64,000 bases of DNA from Letharia columbiana (lineage: Eukaryota > Ascomycota > Lecanoromycetes > Lecanorales > Parmeliaceae): NCBI RefSeq assembly GCF_014066305.1, contig NW_023501083.1, forward strand, positions 124,001-188,000. Reading direction: 5' to 3'. The notes below the pieces were generated by a model, which made no database searches, was not told the origin of the DNA, and was given only the letters and a program-made list of their open reading frames with translations. The position numbers and the translations under genes were made by a program. Positions 1-11,600 of the stretch are shown here, one piece after another; positions within the stretch are counted from its first letter, which is position 1; each line of letters starts with the position of its first letter.

Positions 1-399
1 AGAAGATCTAAAATTATTTCTAATAAGATATTTAATAATATAAATATTAACGAGATTAATAAGATTTAAGTTTTTTTAAAATAATTTTATATTTAGAAAT
101 TTATATAGCTAGAATAATAATTTTAGAATTTTATTAATTATCTATATATTCGAAGTTAGCTTAATTAAAGCTTTAATAAATTAATATATATCTTTTTAAA
201 CTTTTTAATACGATATAATTATATCTAGAAGTTAATAAAAAATAATCTTAAAAATAATAAAGTTTAAAATAATAAAATAAATATAAGTAAAAGCGATTAA
301 TATACTTCGAAAATTCTTAAAATATTTATTAATTAATTTATTATTAAAATAATCTCGATTTAAGATAATAACTAGATATATTATCTTTAAATCGAATAT

Positions 400-610
400 T
401 AATATTATTATTAGATATTATATTATAAATATAAATATAAAATTTTAATAATAAAAGTTATAGTATTTTTCTAAGAAAAGTTATAATTAAAATATTAAGT
501 ATTAAGCTATATTAAGCGCTAAATCGCGCTAAATTATAATAAATTATAATATTAATAAATATAATTATAATTATAATAATTTTTAATTTTTTTAATTTAT
601 AGTAATAATA
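400..610 (-). repeat. LTR-like repeat, copy A
   Basis: About 200 bp that align, as reverse complement, with 28,555-28,770. Shared landmarks are an ag-rich tctaagaaaag block, a run with the core aagcgctaa, and the end ...ttaataaatataat, which matches ...ttaacagatataat in the other copy. Most differences are C-to-T or G-to-A. It lies about 500 bp beyond the integrase of the minus-strand copia remnant, where a 3' LTR could sit if the reverse-transcriptase part was deleted. Solo LTR is an alternative. Confidence 0.5.
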
Positions 611-1129
611 TAATATTCGATATAAATCTTTTATAAATCTTTTTATTATTATTATCGCTAGATATAATCTTAATACTATTCTAAATAAAGATATTATTAA
701 AATTATTATTATTTTAATAAGTAAGAGCGATATTTACTTATATAGAGTTATAGATTATTAAAAACGAAGTTAGAGTTATTAATTAAACTTTCTTACGATC
801 TTTATAAAAATAGATATTTATAAATTATTTAAATTAATTATTTCGAGGATTATAAACTCGATATTAAGTAAATAAATAGTAATTAATATATATACTCTAA
901 TAGGCTATAATATATAGCTTACTTTCTTATTTCTCTTTTAATAAATAAACTAAGTATAGATAATCGAAGACTTTTTTATAATTTAGATTTAATTTCTTAT
1001 TAAACTATAATTTATAGAATAACTTACTCTCTCTACTATTATATAATAATCTATTTTTTAAATAATTTATATAAATTATAATCTTTAATTAGAAGTTTAT
1101 AGATAAGTTTAATTAATTAAATATAAATC

Positions 1130-2490
1130 TTATAAATCTAATTAGCGTTTTATTATATTATTTTATAATATTATTCTAATATAGAATATAGATAATTATA
1201 AATTCTATAGTAATATCTTATTTTTTAAATATATTCTTAATTAATTTATACTCTTCTATATTATCGATTCTAACTAATACTACTTCTTTTACTTTAACTA
1301 TTTTATTAATTATAATTATATTTCTAAGAATAAAAATATAAATCTATTTTTTTAATATAATAAGCTCGAGATTTAATTAGTTAATAGTCTTATTAATAAA
1401 AAATATAAATTACTTATTACCCTCTATAATATTAACTATAAAATATAATTCTTAAAAATTAATATATATTCGAGCTTCTAATACTATTTCCTTTAATTTA
1501 AAATTCTTATTAATCTATTAAATTCTTTTTATAAAGTTATATATATTATATTAAAATTCTTTCGATAATTTTATTTTCTCTATATCTCTTATATAGAGAT
1601 ATAGATTTTTTAAATAATACGCTTTAATATAACTTAATCGTTAATATATTAATCGAAAATAATCGACTTATCCTTATTTCGTAGCTATAAATATACTTTT
1701 ATTAAGAGATCTCGACTTTCTAAAAGCGAATACTCTATTAGATATCGATTTAATTAATTAATATAAGTTATTTCTTATATAACCCCTTACTATTATCTTA
1801 TCTATAAATATATTAATAATTCTAATATATAGATTTTCGAATTATATTTTAAAACTCTTTCGATTTAATACTATAATAGATAATAGATTATTATTTATTT
1901 CTAAAATATATAGAGTATCTATTATAGTCTATATATAGTTATCTATATAAATTCGAATAATTCTCTTATCTATTACTATTAACTTATTTTAATTATTAAA
2001 TTTTACTTTTTTTTAAATAAGATTATAAATTAATAAATAGTTTTTTATTTAATATTATATAGCGAGTCGCTTCGAAGTTTATTAGCTAGCTACTATCTTC
2101 TAAAAAGTCTACTATTATAAAGAAATTCTTTATTAATAATATATTATTTATAGACTCTAGCTTTTTCTTAATTATTTATAAGTCTTTCTTTTAATTATAT
2201 ATATTACTTATATTATTAATATTATTATTATTATTTAATTTATTCGCTACTACTATAATATAATTTAAATATTTTTATTTACTATTTTTAAATATCTTTA
2301 AATCCTTTAATTAATCCTTTAATTTATAATTTTATTTATCTAAATTCTTCGCCCTATAGTTTTTATCCTTTTTATTCTTTTTATCTAAATACTCTCTTTT
2401 ATAATATCTAATTTTTCTATAGTTATAGTATTCTATTTTATTTATATTTCTAGAAGATCTTTAATCTAACTAGGTTTTTTATTTATTATA
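1130..2490 (-). mobile_element. Decayed Ty1/copia retrotransposon (gag knuckle, protease, integrase)
   Basis: Read on the minus strand with TAA/TAG taken as mutated Gln or Trp codons, the copia motif order appears. A gag zinc knuckle lies at about 2,440-2,385, reading YYNYRKIRYYKREY, where Tyr replaces Cys and His of a CCHC knuckle through C-to-T change. The protease site at about 2,095-2,060 reads NFEATRYI, matching the family's DSGATRHI with only RIP-type changes. The prepol/integrase linker at about 1,895-1,855 reads INNNLLSI, typically LNANLLSI. The distal integrase core at about 1,275-1,130 reads VRIDNIEEYK and later YILYQNNIIKQYNKTL, matching the DNGxEY and QNGxxER landmarks. No reverse transcriptase was found before the LTR-like repeat, so the copy is probably truncated or deleted. 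Non-functional. Confidence 0.8.
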
Positions 2491-4289
2491 TATAAATAAG
2501 TCTTTATTCTTAGTTTATTTATCTTACTTTATAATTTATAAATATTTTATAATTATTTCGATAGTAAGATTATTATTAATTTCTAAATTATATTTAATTA
2601 TATTAAACTTACTTCTTTAATAAGCGTTTATAATTATTATCGCTATAATAAAATTATATAATATATAGACTAAATTTAAATCTATAACTTTATTTTATAA
2701 ATTTTATAAATTTTATAAATCTACTATTATTTAATTAATTATTTAATTTATTAACTTAATATATCTAAAAAACTTCTATAATATAATTAAAAAATGTTCT
2801 TTACTACTTATTTTATAGATTCGATAAAGCTTATCTTATATAAATTTAAAAGTAATAAGATAGATAATATAACTCTTCTAATTTTAATTAACGTTATCTC
2901 TAATTAGTATAGTAATTTATTTATTTAAAATAATTTATTATTTAACTAGCTTTCTATGAAATTATATAAATATTAATAATTCCCTTAATATTATTTTAAA
3001 GATACTTTATTTCTTAAGAAATTATTAATAATTTTAAATTTATAAATAATAATTTAAGTTCTTTAGAACTTTTATTTTAATATATAATTTATTAATAAGT
3101 CTCTTATTTAATTTCTTTAATAAATCGTTTATTAGTAAATTATTTAAATTAAATAAAAAATTCTCTTCTCTCTCTTTTTTTTTTTTTTTAAATAGAAAAG
3201 GCTCTTAATTAGTAACGCTATCTATTTAGCGAATAAATAATCTTATTTTTTAGACTTTATTAATTAAAAAGATATAATATATTTTATAAAATATTTTATA
3301 TTAAGTAATATTATATTATATTTAAATATAATATAAGTAAAGTTAAATACTATATTATTTTTCTAATATAAATATAAAGTCTTAGCGATATATTTTATAG
3401 TATAATATATCTATAGAATTATATTATAATATAATATATATATAAAATATTTTAATTAGAATTTCTATATTTATAGAATAACTTAATTAAGATATATAAA
3501 ATATATTTATTCTTCTTTATTAAGAGAGAGAGAATATAAAGAGTAATTTAATATAGCTATTTATTTTTTTGTTAATATTAATAATTAGAATAATAATTAA
3601 AATTATAAACATCTTTATTCTTCTTTTTAAAATTATAATATAAAAGAATATTTTAAATTTTAAATCTTTAAATATTATAAGAATAAAATTCTATAATTAT
3701 CTTTATTTATATATTTATCTTAACGCGTTATATAAGCTTAATAAACTTTATATTTATTCTTTTCTTAAATCTTATTTTACTCTTTTATTCTACTTTATTT
3801 TAATTCTTTTAAATATCTTAAATTTATCTCTATCTAATTAAACTTATTAATTATTTATAAATAAATTTACTTTCTAAATTATTTTAAATCTCTTTTTTAA
3901 AATTAAATTTATTATTATTAATTTTCTCTAATTATAAACTTATTAATTATCTCTCTATATATTATAAAATATTAATAATATATCTTAATAAATTTATAAA
4001 TATTAGACTTATCGAAATACTTTTTATAAATTTATTATTTTTATTAATATAATTATTATAAATATTAATTAAGTTTTTATATAAAGTATTATTAACTTTT
4101 TTAATCTAATTTAATATATTAAGATCTTCTTTAAAATTAAATCTAATCTATTTAAACTTATTTTCTTAAATCTTAATAAAATTATATAAAGAAGAAATAA
4201 CTCTTTATTAATATTAATTTAGATTTAATAAAAATAGCTAAAGCTTTTAAATTAAATAAATTTATTATTAAAATAGTAGATTTATAAGT

Positions 4290-6310
4290 TAATTTAGAAT
4301 ATTATAAGATCTAGAAAATATTAAAGAATAAACTATATAACGTATTAATACTCGCCTTTTTAAATTTTAATTATTTATTTATACTATATATCGATAATAA
4401 TAAAAAGAAAGATTATAGAGTAATATTATATTAAGTCGATATCGATAGAATTAAACGATTAGTTTTATTTTTATTACGTAATTTTAATAATATTAAAACT
4501 CGATATTAGGCTATAAAGCTAAAGATTAATACTCTAATTTAAGTATTAATTAAGCTTTCTTAATTTTTCGATAATAGAGATTTTATAGTAATTACTAATT
4601 ATATTATTTTAAAATCTACTCTTTAAAATAAAATTAATAATTATTAATTTATTTAAAAATAAATAAGCTTTATACTTATTAACTTTTTAATTTAAAATAA
4701 AAATTATATATAAAGTTAAAAAAACTTATAATAACGTCGATAGGCTATCTCGGCTTTCTATTAAAGATTTATCTATAAAAGAAATATTAATAATAGATCT
4801 AGATATAACTAGCGTTTTTTCTATAATAGTAATATAAATTAAAAAGAAATTCCTTAATAAAATTTCTATAACTTTATCTAATAATTCGTACTTCGATTAT
4901 ATATATAAATAAATTAAGAAATAGATAAAGGAGATTAAAGATTTAGAACTTAATGTATAAATTATCTATTAGTTCTATTATCTCGATATTAACTTAAGAT
5001 TACTCTATATACTAAATAAGAAATTAAATTATTTATATATTCTCGAAAAATTAATTTATAAAGTCTTAGAGTATAATTATAACTATTATATTTATAAGAA
5101 TATATATTAAATATATAATTAACTTTATAACTAAATCTACTTTTTAAAGATATAAAAGATAATTTAAGAATATATTAATAATTACTTAATATATTAATTA
5201 TTAAAACTCTCTTAATAATTATTATATAAATAATTTTAACTAATAAAAAGTTTCTAATAGCTATTAAAGAAACTATCTATAGACTTTATAATTAAATTAT
5301 CTCTAACTTTTAATAAATATAATTATATTTTAATAGTTATTAATAAATTCTCTAAATTTATTTAATTAATATCGAAGAATAAGAAAAATATAATAGAAGT
5401 TTAGGCGATAAGATATTTTAATTAAATCTATAAATTTTAAAAAATCTTCTATAAATTAATCTTCGATTAAAATTCTAAATTTATTAATATATTCTAAAAA
5501 ATATTATTCTTAAAATATAAAATAATATTTAAAATAATAATAATTTATTATTCTTCCACGAATAAATAAATAGAATATATAAATTAAACGATAAAGATGG
5601 CTTTATAATATCTATTTATTAGTAAATATAAGAAGAATTAGAATATCTTACTATTGAAAGTTAAGTATTCTCTAAATATCGTAAAGAATATCTTAACTTT
5701 TATTATCTCTTTCGAAATACTTCATAAAATTAAATCTAAAGATTTTTTAATAAGTATAATTTTAGATAGAGACTCGATATCTATAGACTTTATTAAAATT
5801 TAAAAAATAATTTATAATAATATTTTTAATATTATTAAACTCGTATAAATTAAAATAGCTATTAAATATAATATTAAATATAAAACCTCTAATCTAATTA
5901 ATAATATATATCTTAAATTAATTAAAATTAAAAAAGTAAGCTATTATATTTTCAAATATCCCTTATTATTTATTAAGAAAATTAATTTATATAAGATCTT
6001 TAAAAAGATTAACGCTTTAATTTATAAGTTAGAATTTTTATCTAATATATTTAAAGTCTATTTAATTATTTTAATTATTTATCTAAAGTAAACTAAGCTA
6101 AATTCTTTTAATAGAGAAATATCTTTTTTTATATTTATAATTATTAAGAGAAAAAAGAAGTATATAATAGAGAAAATTATACGCTAAAAGAAATAAGAGA
6201 AAAAAAATATCGTGTATACTAAAAAGGGTACTTCGAAACTATTTAAAAATCTATTAATATATTTTAAGAGAATATATTAGAAATAGTTAAGAAATTCGAG
6301 AAGTTAAAAA
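4290..6310 (+). mobile_element. Decayed Ty3/gypsy retrotransposon pol (RNase H, integrase, chromodomain-like end)
   Basis: The plus-strand frame shows the gypsy order. An RNase H-like stretch at about 4,290-4,760 includes FILYIDNNKK (FILYTDAS in the family) and ends at VDRLSRLS (family ADALSRL). An integrase follows: the zinc-binding region at about 4,990-5,230, then SIDFIIKLSL and YILIVINKFSKFI at about 5,270-5,350, the counterpart of the MDFI...VVVDRFSK core. A YYSSTNK*IEYIN stretch near 5,540-5,580 matches YHPQTDGQTERVN. The C-terminal GPFKI..YKLELP-like region lies at 5,950-6,080, and a chromodomain-like tail at 6,140-6,300 contains YIIEKIIR. The upstream reverse transcriptase could not be placed with confidence. 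Heavily RIP-mutated and dead. Confidence 0.8.
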
Positions 6311-6756
6311 TATAAAAATAAGATTATAGATCCTCGCTTTTTTCTCTATACTTATTAAATAAAAATAAACTAAGATAAATTTAAATCTTTTTATTAATAT
6401 ATTTCTATCTTTATTTATATAAATATATTTATATTTTATTTTAATTTAATAATATCTTATTCTAATAGTATTTTATATCTATTAATATATAAATACTATA
6501 TAAATAGATATTATCGCGAAAATAATAGCGCTTTTATATTTTTTTATTAATATAATTTATTAAAAGCTTAAGTATAGATATAAGAATATCTTTAAAGAGA
6601 AGATTTATCTGCAAATCTGAAAAGTTCCTACAAAATTTAAAATTGCTAATCGCGCGTTAGTCGCGAAAATTACAAAATCCGCCGAATTAGTAAATCTAAT
6701 TAAAATCCGCCTAAATTCCGCCTAATTAGCAACTATAATCTACTTTTTATACGCTG

Positions 6757-6916
6757 TCCGCCGATTTAGTAATTACTATTTACTATTAAAATACTATCCA
6801 CCGATTTAGTAATTACTATATACTATTTAAATAATATCCGTCAATTTAGTAATTACTATATACTATTCGAATAATATCCACTAATTTAGCAATCACTATA
6901 TACTATTCGAATAATT
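6757..6916 (+). repeat. Four tandem 40-bp subterminal repeats
   Basis: Units start at 6,757, 6,797, 6,837 and 6,877, each close to tcc-(g/a)-cc-gatttagtaattac followed by an AT-rich half. Differences between units are mostly C/T. They sit about 150 bp inside the left end of the 19.7-kb TIR interval, where subterminal repeats of DNA transposons are commonly found. Confidence 0.85.
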
Positions 6917-7466
6917 TTTCTAGAAATAATAATCGCCTTATATTAATATTTTATTATTTCTATAGTTCGCGATATTAACTCGACTCTATAAGCTAGATTC
7001 GACTTAACTTAGTTATACTATAAACTCGATTTAATTCGACTTAATAATACTATCGCTAGATATTAAATTTATATATATAAATTTATATTATTATATTAAG
7101 TAATCTATCTTCTTTATTAAAGATAAGGATATTATTATTTATAATATATCTCGTAAGCGCTAATTATCTAAGAAGGAAAACCGTCGCTAGCACACTTTTT
7201 TATTATTATAATCGCGTTAAAGTTAATATAATATATATAAAGACTAGTAATATATATTTATATCTCTATTACCCGACTTTAGCTCTACTAATCTCTTCTC
7301 TTAATATCTAAATCCCTTCGAAATTTATATATATTAGTACTCGTTAAAGTATCGGGTATTTTTTTTATAAAATCGAAATCGACTTTTTTAAGTTAAGAGT
7401 TTCGACTTTTAGATAATTATATATATAAGAATATAGCGAGTAATAATATATATAGATCTCCCCCTA

Positions 7467-8143
7467 CATCTGCAAATCTGAAAAGTTCCTACAAAATTTG
7501 AAATTGCTAATCGCGCGTTTGTCGCGGAAATTACAAAATCCGCCGGATCAGCAAATCTGATTTAAATCCGCCTAAATTCCGCCCAATCAGCAACTATGGT
7601 CTGCTTTTCACACGCTATCCGCCGATTTAACAAATCTGATTAGAATCCGCCTAAATTCCGCCGGTTCAGTAACTGTTCTAACCTTTTCCGCCAGTTCTAC
7701 CAGTTTAACAGCAATACGTACAAAAAAAGAAAAGTTCTAATAATCGACGTTACGACGGTAAGATTCTACGACAACGAGTATCAACGCCAACTCAAATTTG
7801 ACTACGGAATTAGACGATTCAATAAAATTAGTCGCGTGGGTAATGCTCTAATATAGCGCACAATAATATATATGTTATTAATAATATATGTTGATATCAT
7901 ATATATATAGAATAGTACTTAGAGTATATTAGAGTGCATTACGCAAAATTTTTAAAGTTGCTAAAAATTTTTGAAGTTGTTAAACTAATAGAACTAGCGG
8001 AAAGAGTTAAGATAGTTACTGAATTAACGGAAAGGGTTAAACATAAACAAAGTCTACTGAATAGGCTAAATCGTACTAAATCGTACTTATGGTGCGGACC
8101 CGGCGGAAATCGTATGAAAAGGAACTTTTCAGATTTGCAGATG
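7467..8143. mobile_element. 677-bp non-autonomous TIR element (MITE-like), nested
   Basis: A perfect 23-bp terminal inverted repeat is present: the left end starts CATCTGCAAATCTGAAAAG and the right end finishes CTTTTCAGATTTGCAGATG. TA lies directly outside both ends (7,465-7,466 and 8,144-8,145), so a TA target duplication is likely, as in Tc1/mariner-type insertion. It keeps many CA and TG dinucleotides and several GC-rich motifs (ccgcctaaattccgcc), so it is younger or less RIP-affected than its surroundings. The 75-codon ORF at 7,934-8,161 runs through the right end and is not considered a gene. Its ends match those of the larger enclosing interval. Confidence 0.85.
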
Positions 8144-8162
8144 TATAATATCTTACATTAGG

Positions 8163-8350
8163 GCTTTCTTCTAGTTTATTATATTTTTAAAATAATATAT
8201 CTCGATTCTAATATTATCGTATAAACTATTAATAACTCTTACTATCTTATACCCTCTATAACAGCTTACGTTAAGACTTTCTTCTAGTTTATTATATTTT
8301 TAGAATAATATATCTCGATTCTAGTATTATCGTATAGACTATTAATAACT
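8163..8350 (+). repeat. Direct repeat of about 75 bp, spaced 113 bp
   Basis: A segment beginning ctttcttctagtttattat occurs from about 8,163 and again from about 8,276. Both run through gattcta(a/g)tattatcgtata to tattaataact, with only a few A/G differences. The first copy begins about 20 bp outside the nested 677-bp element. Confidence 0.8.
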
Positions 8351-8608
8351 TAAGGAAATTTTAAATAATAGCCTTTATTATAGACGATAATATTCTTTAA
8401 ATTATAAGAAATCGCGAATTAATTTAATAGTAGTTTTCGGCGCCGAAATACTTAGCTAGATACTTTTCAAAGCGTATTAATATCTTTTTAATTAGAGAAG
8501 AGCTCACTCTCTCTTCTCTTTCTAATTATAGTATTTATATATATATTCTATAATTATAAAACCCCTCTTCGCTTAGCGAACTCTAAAGATAATTTAAAAG
8601 TTATTTAA

Positions 8609-8676
8609 GTTAAGAAGAATATTCGAGTTAAGAAGAATATTTAAATTAAAAAAGATATTCGAGTTAAGAAGAGTAA
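8609..8676 (+). repeat. 18-bp tandem repeat, about 3.8 units
   Basis: Units near gttaagaagaatattcga start at 8,609, 8,627 and 8,645, with a partial unit from 8,663. A unit of 18 bp is six codons, so this could be the relic of a short amino-acid repeat in a decayed gene, but no frame could be confirmed. Confidence 0.75.
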
Positions 8677-11600
8677 CTAAGATCGATTTTACCCGTTATA
8701 TATTTAATTTTATTTTTAATATTCTAAGATCTAGATTCTTAATATCTCTATTATCTTATAATATAGTATATATTAATCTCCTTTATTACTCTATAACTCT
8801 TATTTAAAAAATTTAGATTATAAATATTATTATATTAATTAAAGTCGATAAAGCTATTAATATAATAAAATTTCTTATTTTTTATTAACGCGGATATAAT
8901 ATATATACTTCTCTCGATACTTATAAGACTAGAGAATTTTTTTTTAAGTATTTTTAGATTCCGCGCTATTAATAGCTACGCCTTTTCTACTTTTATTATA
9001 TTATAATATTTTTAAACTTATCTATTATATCGATATTTAAATATCTTTATAAAAATACTTTATAGATAAGTTAATCTTTATCTAAAATCTCTATAAGCTA
9101 GATTTATTACTTTTATTATAACTAATACTTTTTCTATTAATTTCTTCGAAAGAATTTTATTAATATTAAAGATTTATTAATTATATTCATAAACCTAAAT
9201 ATAATCTTTACGTTATCTTTTTTGAAAGAGTTAATTAATAAGTTTATAAACGACGACGTCTTTAAATAGACGAGCTATATTTAGAGAATCCTTCTCGAGA
9301 GTCTTTTAATATTAAATATTAGAATAGATGCGGACTGAATATCGACATATCTATCTATAGTCCGCCTTATATATATTAATATTATTATCTCTCTTAAATA
9401 GATAATATTCCCTTAATTTTATTTAATCTATTTAAATAAAGGCGACTAGAGTTTTAAAAAAAGTATTTAACTTTAATTATTTAATAACAGTCTCTGCTAG
9501 TCGCTAATAACGATTATTATAATAATAAATCTATCTTATAATATTATACTCTTTATTATCCGCCTATTAATCTTAGATATAAAGATTTAAAGAAGTTCTT
9601 ATTTCGATCTTCTTCTCTTTCTTCTATAATCTCTTAATTATAAATAATAATACTTCTATATCTTAATACTTAACGAGATTATATATTATAATTATCTTCT
9701 AATATATAATATTATAACGTATAATCTATTTAATATAGTTATTATACTTATTCGTTAATTTATAATACTTTTTAAAGAATTTAATATATATCTTTTTCTC
9801 TTATTTAAATAATTAATTTATTAAATAAGCTAAATAATTATATTATTTCGAATAAGTAACTAATACTATAAAACTTTAAGAAGTTAAAATAACCTTTACT
9901 TATTATTTTATCTAGAGATTTATATATTTAAAAAACCTCTTTTAATAAATTAATTCGAGCTAGGGTTATAAGTAGATATCGAATAATATTATTATTATAA
10001 GAATAATATCTTACTAGTATAATAAGATTAAGAATAGCGTAATCTATATATAGCGTATTCGAATTTAATTTAATTAAGATCGATATAAAGGTAATTATTA
10101 TCGTTCTCTATAAGATTCGATTATTCTCTTTTATTTACTATATCTTCTTATTTAAAGATTTAATATATTTTAAATTAATATAGCTAGAAATTACTCGAAA
10201 GCGAGTATTAAAAAGTTTATTCGTTTTATTCTCTATCTTTATAGCTTTAATATATTTAACTTATTATTTAAGTAGATAATTTATAAATTCTTTAATTATT
10301 AAGAAGTATAAAATATTAAAGTATTATAATCGATATATATCGATAGCGAAATAGTTATTAATAAAAGAACGACGATTATAAAGTACTATATCTTATAAAT
10401 ATTTCGATATCTTTTTAATATATCTCTTTTATAATCTTAGCTACTTAACTATATACTTAAATATTTATTTAAAATATAGAATTAAAAAATATAATCGCTC
10501 TCTCTCTATAAATAAGACTATATATATAGAATAATATCTATCACTTAAGATTAAAGTAATTATTATCTATTTCTTATAATCTAATATTATAATAATTAAT
10601 ATTAAATAATATTTTCAAGTTAGATTATTCGCGTATTATATATTAATACTATATTTAAAGTATTCTTTAATTATTAAATATACTTTATTAATAAATAGTA
10701 TATCGCGAGAGTATAAGAAGTTATCTTCGATTATTAAATTTAAGATATAGTAATAGATCTAGATCTTAGCTTCTTTTTCTATAATAATCGATATTATTCT
10801 TAAAATCGCTATACTCGATCTACTATATACGCGTCGCGTATCTTATTAAAGATTTCTAATTATAATATAAATTAATTAAGTATATTAGTCTCTATATATT
10901 TAAAAGAGATAAGTTTTATTTAATATTAAAATAATAAGAATAACGATAAAGTTATTAGATAGCTTATTCTATATTTTTTACTATTAATTCGCGATATATA
11001 TCTCGCTATAGACTCTCGCTTTATTAGTATTTCTTTAATATATAAATCGATAATATAAACTTATATTAAAAGGTTTATATACTAGAAACGCTTTAATAAT
11101 ACTTATAATATCGAAGTAAATAACGTAATATATCTTCGATCTTAATTTAAATTTAAAGTTATAAATTTTAAAAGACTAGCTAATTCAGCTACCGTCGATA
11201 TTATCGCTATATATATTCTATATCTTATATCTTAATAATTTTATATTATTAAAACTATAACCGTCTTAGAATCGCTATAAATAGACGTCGCGAAAGAACT
11301 TATTAATATTATCGTTAAAGAATCTTAACTTAAAAAATTATAGCGTTAATATATAATCTTCCCGGGATTTAAATAAATTTTAAAAATTATTTATATCGAA
11401 TATTAACTCGATATTTAACTTAGTTTAATAATTAAATATTAATTCTATTTAATTAAGAGGCTTCGATTTAAATTATAGTTTTATCGACTTTCTAATATCT
11501 CGCTCTCTCGAATATAATTCTATAGAGTTAACTATTAAAGATAAAATTATAATATTATAACTTAAACTTATTATAGAGGTAGAGAATATTATTATCTTAT

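Noticed and set aside
7934..8161. 75-codon plus ORF in the AT block
   Set aside because: It runs through the right end of the 677-bp TIR element and has no motif. Chance ORF in a less RIP-mutated stretch.
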